Source: Gallionellaceae bacterium | GTDB taxonomy: Bacteria; Pseudomonadota; Gammaproteobacteria; Burkholderiales; Gallionellaceae | Direction: 5' to 3' | Length of the DNA stretch: 64,000 nt | NCBI GenBank assembly: GCA_030823955.1 | Contig: JAVBYO010000033.1 | Coordinates: forward strand, 1 to 64,000 | Shown here: piece by piece, positions 1-8,596 of the stretch | How positions within the stretch are numbered: the stretch's first letter is position 1 | Layout: each line of letters begins with the position of its first letter | Notes under the pieces: generated by a model | The model's database searches: none | What the model was told of the DNA's origin: nothing | What the model saw: only the letters and a program-made list of their open reading frames with translations | Program-made: the position numbers and the translations under genes

Positions 1-1221
1 GAGTATTTCCAGCGGGCGTTGCAGGGTGAGTCCGCGCTCGGCCATCCCATGGTCGGTCGTGTGGCCAAGGTGCCGGTGCTGCCGATGGCAGTGCCTTTGC
101 GCGACGGCAGCGGTAAGGTGCGCGCCGTCTTGATGGGTGTCACGGCGCTGCATGCGGCGGATTTTCTGCAAAGTCTGCGTATGACTCAGGTCGGCCATAC
201 GGGCGGCCTGCTGCTGATCTCGCCCCAGGACAAGCTGTTCGTCGGCGCTTCCGATGCGGACATGATCTTCAAACCCACCCCCGCTGAGGGCATCGATTTG
301 CTGCATGACCGTGCCATGCAGGGTTTTCGCGGGGCCGGTATCACGGTGAATGCTTTCGGGGTCGAGGAATTGGTGGGCATCGCTTCCGTGCCGAGCACGG
401 GATGGTTCGTCGTGGCGCGTCTGCCGAGCGAAGAGGCTTATGCGCCGCTGAGCCGTTTGCGCCGCTTCATCATCAACAACACCGGCATGATCTCGCTGTT
501 GTTCGTCATCATCATCGTGATCGGCCTGCGCTTTCTGTTAAAACCGCTGAGAAGTGCCGCGGCACACGCGGACCGGATGACGCGGGGTGAGATAGCGCTG
601 GAGCCGCTGCCCGTGGCGCGTGACGATGAGGTCGGGCATCTCACGGTCGCGTTCAACCGGCTGCTGTCAAAGTTGCTGGAGAGCCGCGCCGAGCTGAATT
701 ACATGGCGCATCATGACACGCTGACCGGATTGCCCAACCGCCAGTTGCTGGCCGACCGCATGAAGCAGGCGCTGGCGCGTGCCCAGCGCGGCAAGGGTTA
801 TGTGGCGGTGCTGTTCCTCGATCTCGACGGTTTCAAACCCATCAACGACCAGTTCGGACACGATGCGGGGGATGTCGCGCTGCGCCAGGTGACCGAACGT
901 CTGCAAGAGGCGGTGCGGCAGGAAGATACGCTGGCGCGGGTCGGCGGTGACGAGTTCGTCATCGTGCTTTCCGATCTGCATGACAAGGCCTATGAAGTGG
1001 CGGAGATGGTGGCGAGGAAATGTCAGGAAGTTTTTGTGCAGCCGTTCCTGATCAACGGGCAGGCCTGCCAGATGGGCACCTCCATCGGTATCGTGGTGGG
1101 CGACCACCGTTGCGATCCGGACAAGTTGTTGATCGCCGCCGACCAGGCGATGTATCGCGCCAAAGAGGCCGGGCGCGGGAAATTCGAGTGGGCTCAATGC
1201 AGTGAGAACGTAACGCAGTAA
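1..1221 (+). CDS. Membrane diguanylate cyclase (Cache-like sensor, HAMP, GGDEF), 5'-truncated by window
   Basis: The frame is open from the first base, so the N-terminus lies outside; 406 residues are visible. Residues 1-155 look like the distal part of an extracytoplasmic Cache-like sensor, followed by one membrane segment at about 159-180, a HAMP linker at 177-230 and a GGDEF domain from about 236 to the end. The intact GGDEF motif is at nt 943-957 and is preceded by RQED, which fits the RxxD product-inhibition site. It should therefore make cyclic di-GMP from two GTP at the inner membrane in response to an unknown signal. No EAL domain follows. prmC starts 12 nt downstream. prfA is a common upstream neighbour of prmC, so this cyclase in that position is a local peculiarity. 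Confidence 0.9.
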   Translation, partial: EYFQRALQGESALGHPMVGRVAKVPVLPMAVPLRDGSGKVRAVLMGVTALHAADFLQSLRMTQVGHTGGLLLISPQDKLFVGASDADMIFKPTPAEGIDLLHDRAMQGFRGAGITVNAFGVEELVGIASVPSTGWFVVARLPSEEAYAPLSRLRRFIINNTGMISLLFVIIIVIGLRFLLKPLRSAAAHADRMTRGEIALEPLPVARDDEVGHLTVAFNRLLSKLLESRAELNYMAHHDTLTGLPNRQLLADRMKQALARAQRGKGYVAVLFLDLDGFKPINDQFGHDAGDVALRQVTERLQEAVRQEDTLARVGGDEFVIVLSDLHDKAYEVAEMVARKCQEVFVQPFLINGQACQMGTSIGIVVGDHRCDPDKLLIAADQAMYRAKEAGRGKFEWAQCSENVTQ

Positions 1222-1233
1222 GAACGGACTTCA

Positions 1234-2088
1234 ATGAATAGTCGCGACCTCAGAACCTTACAGGCACAGGACGCCGCGCGTTTGGCGGCGGCGTTGCCGC
1301 TGTCTGCCGATACCGCGCGTATCGAGGTGCAGATGTTGTTGCAGCGGGTGTTGGGAGTCGCCCGATCTCATCTGATCGCCCATTCTGAACGCGTGTTGAG
1401 CGACACGGAAGAAGCGGCTTACCAGCATTTTTTGCAGCGCCGTTTGGGCGGTGAGCCGGTCGCTTACATCCTCGGGGAGCGCGAATTCTTCGATCTCAAT
1501 CTACAAGTCACACCCGCGACTTTGATTCCCCGTCCGGATACCGAATTGCTGGTGGAGTTGGCACTGGAGCGCCTCCCGGAACAAGAAAGTTATGTGCTTG
1601 ATATGGGGACGGGCAGCGGTGCGATCGCTTTGGTGATCGCCAGCCGGCGGACAGATGCCGAGGTGTGGGCATGTGATATCTCTCCGGCGGCGCTGGCAGT
1701 GGCGCGGGCGAATGCGCAGCGCCTAGAGATCAATAATATTAAGTGGGTCGATAGTGATTGGTTCTCCGCCTTTGAAGGGCAAAGCTTCGATCTTATCGTT
1801 TCCAATCCGCCCTATATCGCCGCCGGGGACTGCCATCTGGCGCAGGGTGATGTGCGTTTTGAGCCGGTGTCGGCTTTGGTTGCCGGAGCCGATGGTTTGG
1901 ACGATATCCGCTCCATCATCGCGCAAGCGGGTGCTCACCTTGAGAAGGATGGTTGGCTGTTGCTGGAGCATGGTTACGATCAGGCGGCTCAGGTGCGCGC
2001 TTTGTTGCAGGCCGCCGGATTTTCGGCAGTGTTCTCGGCGCATGATCTGGCAGGGATAGAGCGCTGTAGCGGCGGGCAGCTTTGGTAA
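1234..2088 (+). CDS. prmC: Peptide chain release factor N5-glutamine methyltransferase
   Basis: The 284-residue product has the family's usual length and layout: a helical substrate-binding N-terminal domain (about 1-85), then a class I SAM methyltransferase fold. Visible motifs are IPRPDTE at 98-104, the SAM-binding loop DMGTGSG around 123-129, and the catalytic NPPY at 191-194 that binds the glutamine amide. PrmC methylates the GGQ glutamine of release factors RF1 and RF2 in the cytoplasm and so raises termination efficiency. The start is the ATG at 1234, shortly after the cyclase stop, so the two are probably co-transcribed. No prfA is visible next to it. Confidence 0.95.
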   Translation: MNSRDLRTLQAQDAARLAAALPLSADTARIEVQMLLQRVLGVARSHLIAHSERVLSDTEEAAYQHFLQRRLGGEPVAYILGEREFFDLNLQVTPATLIPRPDTELLVELALERLPEQESYVLDMGTGSGAIALVIASRRTDAEVWACDISPAALAVARANAQRLEINNIKWVDSDWFSAFEGQSFDLIVSNPPYIAAGDCHLAQGDVRFEPVSALVAGADGLDDIRSIIAQAGAHLEKDGWLLLEHGYDQAAQVRALLQAAGFSAVFSAHDLAGIERCSGGQLW

Positions 2089-2190
2089 CGCGATGACCGC
2101 GTCTGCGGAGGCTCTGTTCTTCCCGCGATAACATCATCGGGCGGGCGCACAGACGTTGTAAAATGCGCCATCCACCAACAGGAGTCTGTC

Positions 2191-2577
2191 ATGTCCAACA
2201 AGGTCGTCATTCAAACCCCCGATGCCCCTGCCGCCATCGGTACCTATTCACAAGCGGTACGCGTCGAGAATACCGTTTACCTTTCCGGCCAGATCGGCCT
2301 AGACCCCACCAGCATGCAGATGGTCGAAGGCATCGAAGCGCAGATCCATCGTGTGTTTCAGAACATGCGCGCCGTGGCCGATGCGACGGGCGGCAGTCTG
2401 GATGATGTGGTGAAGCTCAATATCTACCTTACCGACCTCGGTCATTTCGCCAAGGTGAACGAGATCATGGCAACCTATTTCCCCCAGCCGTATCCTGCGC
2501 GCGCGGCCGTCGGCGTCGCTTCTTTGCCGCGCAATGCGCTGGTGGAAGCGGACGGTGTGATGTTTATTCAAGACTAA
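2191..2577 (+). CDS. ridA: RidA family enamine/imine deaminase
   Basis: This 128-residue protein is a full-length RidA/YjgF/UK114 member. The C-terminal signature PRNALVE (Arg about 114) carries the arginine that binds the substrate carboxylate, and the YLSGQIG segment near residue 30 is typical. RidA proteins form cytoplasmic homotrimers and hydrolyse reactive 2-aminoacrylate released by PLP enzymes such as threonine dehydratase; an ilvA gene lies further along this window at 48.3-49.8 kb. A clear Shine-Dalgarno (CAGGAG) precedes the ATG at 2191. It appears to be a single-gene unit; a palindromic repeat follows. Confidence 0.93.
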   Translation: MSNKVVIQTPDAPAAIGTYSQAVRVENTVYLSGQIGLDPTSMQMVEGIEAQIHRVFQNMRAVADATGGSLDDVVKLNIYLTDLGHFAKVNEIMATYFPQPYPARAAVGVASLPRNALVEADGVMFIQD

Positions 2578-2585
2578 ACAAACCT

Positions 2586-2671
2586 TTGCCCGCAGATTAC
2601 GCAGATTCACGCAGATTTTGGTTTGGCTTTTAATCTGAAAAATCTGTGTAATCTGTGTAATCTGCGGGCAA
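2586..2671. repeat. Palindromic intergenic repeat built from GCAGATT units
   Basis: Two arms of about 31 nt (2586-2617 and 2641-2671) are near-perfect reverse complements, each made of iterated CGCAGATT/AATCTGCG words, with a short AT-rich loop. The transcript would form a long hairpin. A related but longer copy lies at 57508-57636. The right arm ends 20 nt before the RecG start codon. Confidence 0.8.
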
Positions 2672-2690
2672 GGGTTTGTGTTTTCTGTCC

Positions 2691-4718
2691 GTGAACACCC
2701 CCCTCAAAATCCCCCCTGCCGTGCAGAGCAAGCTTGCCAAGCTTGGCATCCATGCGCCGTTCGATTTGGTGTTGCATCTGCCCTTGCGTTACGAGGACGA
2801 GACACACATCACGCGCGTGGACGATCTGGTGCCGGGCGAGACCGCACAGGTGGAGGGCGAGATCATCCACAGTGAGGTGATGTACCGTCCGCGTCGCAGT
2901 TTGGTGTGCCAGTTGCAGGACGACAGCGGCATCCTGTTCCTGCGTTACCTGAACTTTTATCCCAGCCAGCAGAAGCAGCTTGCCGTCGGCAAGACCATCC
3001 GCGCCTTGGGCGAGGCGCGCGAAGGGTATTTCGGCATGGAGATGGTGCATCCCAAGTGCCATGCGGGCGGCGAGAACAAGGCGCTGAAGCAGGCGCTCAC
3101 CCCGATTTATCCCACCACCGCCGGACTGCCGCAACCCACGCTGCGCAAACATATTCTCGCGGCGTTGAATACGACAGAGTTGAGCGACACCTTGCCTGAA
3201 GACTTGCTGCAACGCTTGCGTCTGCCCGCGTTCGGCGACAGTGTGCAGTTGCTGCACAATCCGCCGCCGCAGATCGACGAGGAGGCGTTGCTGGAGCGCG
3301 CGCATCCGGCATGGCGGCGCATCAAATTCGACGAGTTGCTGGCGCAGCAACTCTCCATGCGTGTGCATTACCGCAAACGCCGCGACCGTATCGCCCCGCG
3401 ATTGGTCGCGCACGACAAACACGCATTCGCCTTGTTGCAAGCCTTGCCGTTCGCACTCACCCGCGCGCAACAGAAGGTGTTGCAAGAGATACGTCACGAT
3501 CTGGCGCAGCCGCATCCCATGCAGCGTCTGTTGCAGGGGGATGTGGGCAGCGGCAAGACCGTGGTCGCGGCGCTGGCCGCATTGCAGGCCATCGAGAACG
3601 GATATCAGGTGGCATTCATGGCGCCGACCGAGATCCTCGCCGAGCAGCATTATCTGAAGCTGCGCGACTGGTTGGAGCCGTTGGGTATCGCGCCGGTGTG
3701 GCTCTCCGGCAGCCTGAAGAAAAAAGACAAGACACTCGCCGCCGAACGCATCGCGCAGGGCGATACGCAGATCGCCATCGGTACCCATGCGCTGTTTCAG
3801 AAGGATGTCGAGTTCAGCAAGCTGGGTCTGGTCATCGTGGACGAGCAGCACAAGTTCGGTGTGCAGCAACGTCTGGCGCTGCGCGGCAAAGGCAACGAGC
3901 CACACCAGTTGATGATGAGTGCCACGCCCATCCCGCGCACGCTGGCGATGAGTTATTACGCCGATCTCGATGTGTCGGTGATCGATGAGTTGCCGCCGGG
4001 GCGCACGCCCATAGTCACTAAACTTATCAACGATGCGCGCCGCGAGGAGGTGTTCGAGCGCGTGCGTGCCGCCTGCCGGCAACAGCGGCAGGCGTATTGG
4101 GTGTGTCCGCTCATCGATGAATCGGAAGCGCTGCAATTGCAGACGGCCATCGACACCTATCAGACACTCACACAGACCTTCGCCGAACTCAGCGTGGGGC
4201 TGGTGCACGGCAAGATGGACAATGCCGAGAAAGCGCGCGTGATGGCGGCGTTCAAGGCGGGCGAGATCCATCTGCTGGTCGCCACCACCGTCATCGAGGT
4301 CGGCGTGGATGTGCCCAATGCCAGCCTGATGGTGATCGAACACGCCGAGCGTATGGGGTTGGCGCAGTTGCACCAGTTACGCGGACGTGTGGGGCGCGGT
4401 GCGGCGGAGAGCCTGTGCGTGTTATTGTTCCAGCAGCCGTTGTCGGAGCTGGCGCGGGCGCGATTGAAGATCATCTTCGAGAACACCGACGGCTTCGAGA
4501 TCGCGCAGCAGGACTTGCGCCTGCGCGGCCCCGGCGAATTGCTCGGTGCGCGCCAGAGCGGGGTGGCGATGTTGCGCTTCGCCGATATCAACGAGGATGC
4601 CCTGCTGCTGGATACCGCGCGCAATCTGGCCGACGAGTTGTTGCGTGATGCGCCCGCCGTGGCGCACGCGCATCTGCAACGCTGGATGGCGAACAAACCG
4701 GACTTTCTACATGCGTGA
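2691..4718 (+). CDS. recG: ATP-dependent DNA helicase RecG
   Basis: The product is 675 residues if the GTG at 2691 is the start, close to the family norm of about 690. An N-terminal wedge/OB domain that grips branched DNA is followed by two helicase lobes. Walker A (GDVGSGKT) sits near residue 282 and the DEQH box (VDEQHKFG) near 382; helicase motifs V and VI (RGRVGRG) are also present. RecG remodels stalled forks and Holliday junctions. An in-frame TTG at 2676 is a possible alternative start; the GTG is preferred because NTPLKIPP begins the conserved region. The upstream palindrome leaves little room for a leader, so the promoter may lie in or before it. The stop overlaps the ubiC start by 8 nt. 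Confidence 0.95.
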   Translation: MNTPLKIPPAVQSKLAKLGIHAPFDLVLHLPLRYEDETHITRVDDLVPGETAQVEGEIIHSEVMYRPRRSLVCQLQDDSGILFLRYLNFYPSQQKQLAVGKTIRALGEAREGYFGMEMVHPKCHAGGENKALKQALTPIYPTTAGLPQPTLRKHILAALNTTELSDTLPEDLLQRLRLPAFGDSVQLLHNPPPQIDEEALLERAHPAWRRIKFDELLAQQLSMRVHYRKRRDRIAPRLVAHDKHAFALLQALPFALTRAQQKVLQEIRHDLAQPHPMQRLLQGDVGSGKTVVAALAALQAIENGYQVAFMAPTEILAEQHYLKLRDWLEPLGIAPVWLSGSLKKKDKTLAAERIAQGDTQIAIGTHALFQKDVEFSKLGLVIVDEQHKFGVQQRLALRGKGNEPHQLMMSATPIPRTLAMSYYADLDVSVIDELPPGRTPIVTKLINDARREEVFERVRAACRQQRQAYWVCPLIDESEALQLQTAIDTYQTLTQTFAELSVGLVHGKMDNAEKARVMAAFKAGEIHLLVATTVIEVGVDVPNASLMVIEHAERMGLAQLHQLRGRVGRGAAESLCVLLFQQPLSELARARLKIIFENTDGFEIAQQDLRLRGPGELLGARQSGVAMLRFADINEDALLLDTARNLADELLRDAPAVAHAHLQRWMANKPDFLHA

Positions 4719-5256
4719 CGAATACTGGCAAAGTTTGATCTTGAGTGCGGACGGTTACGCGCCCTGGCTGCGCGACGAGGGTTCGCTCACGCGCCGCATC
4801 CAGCAACGCTGCGATATCTTCACCGTGCGTCCCGTGCGCAGTGGTCTGGCGCGGGTGGCGTATGACGAAGCCGCGCTGCTGGGTATCCCGCCCGACCGTT
4901 ACGCGTTCTCGCGCGAAGTGTTCCTGTATGCCGATACCAAGCCGGTGGTGTTCGCACACAGCGCCTGTGCCCATGAACATCTGCGCGGCGTGTGGGGCGC
5001 GGTGCGCGGCCTCGGCAATCGTTCGCTTGGCACTTTGTTGTTCTCGCATCCGCTGGTCGAGCGCCAGCCCCTGCACTTCAGATATTTGCGCCCCCATCAC
5101 CCCTTGTACAAGAGTGCTGCTGCTGTGCTGGGTGATGCGCCCGACAGATTGTGGGCGCGCCGCTCGCTGTTTCATCTGCAAGGAGCGCCGTTGCTGGTGA
5201 CGGAAGTGTTTTTGCCGGAAATATTGAAACTCATTTCGCGTGACATTGCAGCGTAA
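4711..5256 (+). CDS. ubiC: Chorismate--pyruvate lyase
   Basis: This 181-residue protein matches the UbiC family along its length. It splits chorismate into pyruvate and 4-hydroxybenzoate, the first committed step of ubiquinone synthesis. Conserved segments include VRSGLARVAYDEA-like N-terminal residues, an RxVFLYAD-type strand, the GTLLFSHP segment and the C-terminal LLVTEVFLP, whose Glu corresponds to the conserved acidic active-site residue. The ATG at 4711 lies inside the recG 3' end, so translation is probably coupled. ubiA, the next enzyme of the pathway, follows about 0.8 kb downstream after an inserted toxin-antitoxin pair; ubiC and ubiA are neighbours in many proteobacteria. Confidence 0.92.
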   Translation: MRDEYWQSLILSADGYAPWLRDEGSLTRRIQQRCDIFTVRPVRSGLARVAYDEAALLGIPPDRYAFSREVFLYADTKPVVFAHSACAHEHLRGVWGAVRGLGNRSLGTLLFSHPLVERQPLHFRYLRPHHPLYKSAAAVLGDAPDRLWARRSLFHLQGAPLLVTEVFLPEILKLISRDIAA

Positions 5257-5285
5257 GCACAAATGGCGCACAATTCGCCAATTGT
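5246..5285 (+). promoter_or_regulatory. Predicted promoter and palindromic operator of the TacA/TacT pair
   Basis: A sigma70-like promoter can be read as TTGCAG (5246-5251), 17 nt, CACAAT (5269-5274). The -10 overlaps a perfect inverted repeat ACAATT-cgcc-AATTGT at 5270-5285. DUF1778/TacA ribbon-helix-helix antitoxins usually repress their own operon by binding such palindromes, so this is the likely autoregulatory site. Confidence 0.5.
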
Positions 5286-5301
5286 TATTCGGGAGCGTGC
5301 C

Positions 5302-5583
5302 ATGGAAACTACAACACTCAAAGAAAATCGCCTAAACATCCGGTGTGACAGCCACACACGTCAACTGCTTGATAAAGCGGCTAATTACAGCCACCTCAGC
5401 ATCTCCGAATTTGTGCTTTCCAATGCTTTGGCTTCCGCCCAGAAAGTGGTGCAGGAGCATGAATCCATCACGCTGAAACCCAAGGATTTTGAGGCGTTCC
5501 TGGCGGCGTTGGATGCGCAAACAAAACCCAATGCCGCGCTCAAGCGAGCATTCAAACGGCATGCCGACCAAGTCCGTCGGTAA
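5302..5583 (+). CDS. tacA: DUF1778 ribbon-helix-helix antitoxin, TacA-like
   Basis: The 93-residue product starts at the ATG at 5302, preceded by GGGAG; an upstream ATG at 5263 in frame lacks such a signal and falls in the promoter palindrome. Residues about 8-50 (RLNIRCDSHTRQLLDKAA and the following SISEFVL helix) form the ribbon-helix-helix DNA-binding fold of DUF1778. The C-terminal tail, rich in Lys and Phe, would wrap the partner toxin. In the TacAT family the antitoxin neutralises an acetyltransferase toxin and represses the operon with it. The stop codon shares one base with the toxin start, as expected for a coupled pair. It sits between ubiC and ubiA as an insertion. Confidence 0.88.
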   Translation: METTTLKENRLNIRCDSHTRQLLDKAANYSHLSISEFVLSNALASAQKVVQEHESITLKPKDFEAFLAALDAQTKPNAALKRAFKRHADQVRR

Positions 5584-6080
5584 TGATCTTTCAAATAAAG
5601 CCGCTTACTGCGGCTGTCGACACTGCCAGCTTTCAATGCGGTAGCGAGCCGTTGGATGAATACATCCGTCGTTATGCATCGCAGGATGTACGCAGGAATG
5701 TCGCGCGAGTTTTCGTTGCCACTCCCAAGGGGGATGCGCAACAACTTGCCGGTTACTTCACTCTGAGCGCGGGCAGCGTGAATTGTGCCAGCCTCCCCGC
5801 ATCTCTGGCGAAAAAGCTGCCGCGCTATCCCGTGCCTGTTGCGCTGGTTGGCCGCCTGGCGGTGGATGAAAAATTTCAGGGTAAGGGGCTGGGTTCTATT
5901 TTGCTTGCCGATGCCTGCCAGAAAGTTAAGCAAGCCAGTGCTGTTCTTGCTGTTGCTGGTATCATCGTCGATGCCAAAAATGACAGTGCCGCCGCATTCT
6001 ATAAACACTTCGGTTTTATTCCGTTACAAGGACAAGCTGACAGGATGCTACTGTCAGCATCTGTCTTTCAAACGAAGTAA
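5583..6080 (+). CDS. tacT: GNAT-family toxin, TacT-like
   Basis: The product is 165 residues, the usual size of GNAT toxins paired with DUF1778 antitoxins. Acetyl-CoA binding motif A is visible as VDEKFQGKGLGSILL (about 98-112, QGKGLG being the pyrophosphate loop) and the C-terminal FYKHFGF carries the conserved Tyr used as general acid. Characterised members acetylate the amino group of charged tRNAs and stop translation. The order antitoxin then toxin with a TAATG overlap is canonical. The toxin looks intact, without frameshift. The tRNA target cannot be told from sequence. Confidence 0.88.
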   Translation: MIFQIKPLTAAVDTASFQCGSEPLDEYIRRYASQDVRRNVARVFVATPKGDAQQLAGYFTLSAGSVNCASLPASLAKKLPRYPVPVALVGRLAVDEKFQGKGLGSILLADACQKVKQASAVLAVAGIIVDAKNDSAAAFYKHFGFIPLQGQADRMLLSASVFQTK

Positions 6081-6099
6081 TCAACAGATTTAACGCACC

Positions 6100-6963
6100 A
6101 TGAACCTCGCCGAACGCCTGCATCTCTACGTCCAGCTCACCCGCCTGCACCGCCCCATCGGCATCCTGCTGCTGCTGTGGCCCACTTTGTGGGCTGTATG
6201 GATCGCGGCGGACGGACACCCGTCCTGGCTCATCGTATCCATCTTTGTGCTCGGCACCACGCTGATGCGCTCTGCCGGTTGTGTCATCAACGATTATGCC
6301 GACCGCCATATCGACAAACATGTGAAGCGTACAAAAGAACGCCCGCTCACCAGCGGCAAAGTCAGCGAACGCGAGACCGTGTGGCTGGCCGTGGTGCTGG
6401 CCTTTGTTTCTTTCCTGCTGATCCTGCCGCTGAATCCGCTGACTTGGATGTTGTCGTTCCCGGCGGTGTTCCTCGCCGCGAGCTACCCCTACACCAAACG
6501 CTTTCTCGCCATCCCGCAAGCCTATCTCGGTATCGCCTTCGGCTTCGGCATCCCGATGGCGTTCGCCGCCACGCTGGGCGAAGTGCCGACGGTGGCATGG
6601 GTGCTGCTGCTGGCAAATATCTTCTGGTGTATCGCCTACGACACCGAATACGCGATGGTGGATCGCGATGATGACATCCATCTCGGCATTCATTCCTCGG
6701 CGCTGTTCTTCGGCAGATACGATGTGGCGGCGGTGATGCTGTGTTATGCCGTGGCGCTGTTACTGCTGGTCGTGGCCGGGCTGATGGCCGGGCTGGGAAT
6801 GGTCTATTTTGTCGGCCTGCTGGCGGCGGCAGGTATCGTGCTATATCACTACACACTCATCAAAGACAGAAGCCGCGAAAGATGCTTCGCGGCTTTTTTG
6901 CACAACAACTGGTTCGGTGCTGCGGTGTTCGCGGGGGTGGCGGGGGATTATTTGGTGCGCTAG
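6100..6963 (+). CDS. ubiA: 4-hydroxybenzoate octaprenyltransferase
   Basis: This 287-residue integral membrane prenyltransferase has the two diagnostic Asp-rich motifs, NDYADRHID (about 66-74) and [13 protein letters not shown] (about 180-192), which bind Mg-diphosphate of the polyprenyl donor. It attaches the prenyl tail to 4-hydroxybenzoate made by UbiC. About eight membrane helices are expected. Two oddities: a strong terminator-like hairpin with a T run lies inside the coding region at 6871-6899, and the stop TAG forms part of a palindromic CTAG that is also the stop of the convergent gene. The C-terminal [16 protein letters not shown] segment is normal for the family, so the gene is not truncated. 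Confidence 0.95.
   Translation: MNLAERLHLYVQLTRLHRPIGILLLLWPTLWAVWIAADGHPSWLIVSIFVLGTTLMRSAGCVINDYADRHIDKHVKRTKERPLTSGKVSERETVWLAVVLAFVSFLLILPLNPLTWMLSFPAVFLAASYPYTKRFLAIPQAYLGIAFGFGIPMAFAATLGEVPTVAWVLLLANIFWCIAYDTEYAMVDRDDDIHLGIHSSALFFGRYDVAAVMLCYAVALLLLVVAGLMAGLGMVYFVGLLAAAGIVLYHYTLIKDRSRERCFAAFLHNNWFGAAVFAGVAGDYLVR
6871..6899 (+). terminator. Terminator-like hairpin inside the ubiA reading frame
   Basis: AGCCGCGAA at 6871-6879 pairs perfectly with TTCGCGGCT at 6886-6894 across a 6-nt loop, and five T residues follow at 6895-6899. This has the full form of an intrinsic terminator in the ubiA direction, yet it lies about 65 nt before the ubiA stop. On the other strand no T run follows the hairpin. 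Confidence 0.6.
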
Positions 6964-7922
6964 CGGGGTTTGTTGCGCGTCACCCACAGGCTGACAAAAA
7001 TGGAGGTGGCGATGGTGACGGCAACAATGCCCAGCGACAGTTCAACCGGGATCTTGTAAAAATCGACGATCAGCATCTTGGTTCCCACGAACACCAGCAC
7101 CATGGCCAGGCCATATTTCAGCAGGTGGAAGCGGCCAGCCAAGTCGGCCAGCATAAAGTACATCGCGCGCAGGCCAAGAATGGCGAAGATGTTGGAGGTG
7201 AAGACGATGAACGGATCGGTGGTGATAGCGAAAATCGCGGGGATCGAGTCAACTGCAAATATCAGGTCGGTGAACTCGATCATGACGAGCACCAAAAATA
7301 GCGGCGTGAACATCCGTACGCCGTTCTCCATCACCCAGAATTTTTCTCCGCGATAATCCGGTGTCAGCCGCAGGTGGCGCTTGACCCAGTTGAGCAGCGG
7401 GTTCTTGCTCAGGTCCGGATCGGCTTCGGCGAACATCAGCATCTTGATGCCGGTGAAGACGAGGAAAGCGCCGAACAAATAGAGTATCCAGTGGAACTCC
7501 CGCACCAGCCAGGCGCCCGCCACGATAATGACGGCACGCAGCACGATCGCGCCAATCACGCCGTAGATCAACACGCGTCGCTGATACTGCTCCGGTACGG
7601 CGAAGAAGGAGAAGATCATCAGGAAGATAAAGATATTATCGACCGCAAGCGATTTCTCGATCAGATAGCCGGTCAGAAACTCTTCCGCTTTGACGACAGC
7701 CACCTCGGCGCCATATGCGCCCTTGAGATACCACCACAATCCGAAATTGAACAACATGGCCAGCATGAACCAGACCAGGGACCAGACCGCCGCTTCCCTG
7801 AAACCGACCTTGTGCGCCTTGTTGCCGCCAAATATAAACAAATCTACGGCAAGCATCGCCAGAACGAATCCGGCGAAAGCCGCCCACATCCAGGGTTCCC
7901 CGATATTCAGTGCAGTGTCCAT
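6960..7922 (-). CDS. TerC/Alx family membrane protein, putative metal ion exporter
   Basis: The start is taken as the ATG at 7922, preceded by AAAGGAAC, rather than an upstream ATG at 7958; this gives 320 residues. Seven to nine membrane helices are visible. Family signatures are [13 protein letters not shown] (a conserved Asp-Asn in the first inverted repeat) and [13 protein letters not shown] (Asp in the second). TerC/Alx proteins are linked to tellurite resistance, pH response and Mn(II) export. The gene converges on ubiA with shared CTAG stop bases. It lies downstream of dps on the same strand, and a role in metal or oxidative stress would suit that setting, but that is inference. Confidence 0.85.
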   Translation of the reverse strand: MDTALNIGEPWMWAAFAGFVLAMLAVDLFIFGGNKAHKVGFREAAVWSLVWFMLAMLFNFGLWWYLKGAYGAEVAVVKAEEFLTGYLIEKSLAVDNIFIFLMIFSFFAVPEQYQRRVLIYGVIGAIVLRAVIIVAGAWLVREFHWILYLFGAFLVFTGIKMLMFAEADPDLSKNPLLNWVKRHLRLTPDYRGEKFWVMENGVRMFTPLFLVLVMIEFTDLIFAVDSIPAIFAITTDPFIVFTSNIFAILGLRAMYFMLADLAGRFHLLKYGLAMVLVFVGTKMLIVDFYKIPVELSLGIVAVTIATSIFVSLWVTRNKPR

Positions 7923-8008
7923 TTGTTCCTTTTTTGGGTTGTCAGGCCGACCGTGCAAAAAACGAGCAAGTGTCGTGCGGGGCTCTCTAACTTACTCGCA
8001 ATAACTGA

Positions 8009-8491
8009 TCATTCTTCCAGCAAACTCCGCAACATCCACGCGTTCTGCTCATGTACCTGCATCCTTGCGGAAAGCAGATCGACGGTGGGCTGGTCGCCCG
8101 CTTTCTCGGCGATGGGCAACACGGAGCGCGCGGTGCGCACGACGGCTTCCTGTCCGGCAACGAGTTGTTTGATCATCTCCTTGGCGCTGACCGTGCCACT
8201 GCTGTCTTTGATACTGGTGAGGTCGGCGAATTCTTTGTAGCTGCCGGGGGCCGGGTAGCCGAGTGCGCGGATGCGTTCGGCGATCAGGTCTACGGCCAGC
8301 CACATCTCGTTGTACTGGGTCATGAACATCAGATGCAGGGTCTGGAACATGGGGCCGGTGACGTTCCAGTGGAAGTTGTGGGTCTTGAGGTAGAGGGTGT
8401 AGGTGTCGGCCAGCATATGTGCCAGACCGTCGGCGACTTTCTTGCGGTCTTTTTCCGAGATGCCGATGTTGATGGGGCTGATTTTGCTCAT
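8009..8491 (-). CDS. dps: Dps-family DNA-protecting ferritin
   Basis: This 160-residue protein is a full Dps. The inter-subunit ferroxidase residues are present in HNFHWNVTGPMFQ (about 39-51) and the following LAVDLIAERIRALG stretch with Asp and Glu ligands. Dps dodecamers oxidise Fe(II) with hydrogen peroxide, store the iron and coat DNA. The ATG is preceded by AAGGAGA within a leader CAACCAACCAAGGAGA that is repeated exactly before the rubrerythrin gene. Proximity to oxyR, rubrerythrin and rubredoxin makes this a peroxide-defence block, and OxyR control is likely but not proven. Confidence 0.95.
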   Translation of the reverse strand: MSKISPINIGISEKDRKKVADGLAHMLADTYTLYLKTHNFHWNVTGPMFQTLHLMFMTQYNEMWLAVDLIAERIRALGYPAPGSYKEFADLTSIKDSSGTVSAKEMIKQLVAGQEAVVRTARSVLPIAEKAGDQPTVDLLSARMQVHEQNAWMLRSLLEE

Positions 8492-8513
8492 GATCGTTCT
8501 CCTTGGTTGGTTG
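8492..8513 (-). promoter_or_regulatory. dps: Dps leader with CAACCAACCAAGGAGA motif
   Basis: On the minus strand the 22 nt before the dps ATG contain the 16-nt string CAACCAACCAAGGAGA, which includes the ribosome-binding site. The same string precedes rubrerythrin at 10623-10644. The CA-rich part should be unstructured and could favour initiation or pair with a G/U-rich small RNA. Confidence 0.5.
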
Positions 8514-8596
8514 GATCGAACAATGCGGGCCGGTCAGGCTCCGCCTGTGCCGCATGGTGGAATGTTAGCACCATTGCGGCATGCCTGAGCGGTGGC

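Noticed and set aside
2607-4373. 588-codon open frame antisense to recG
   Set aside because: recG on the other strand has all helicase motifs; the antisense frame has no recognisable domain and is the usual shadow of a GC-rich gene.
7923-8008. yybP-ykoY manganese riboswitch before the TerC-like gene
   Set aside because: The leader is under 90 nt and I could not find the conserved loops of that riboswitch.
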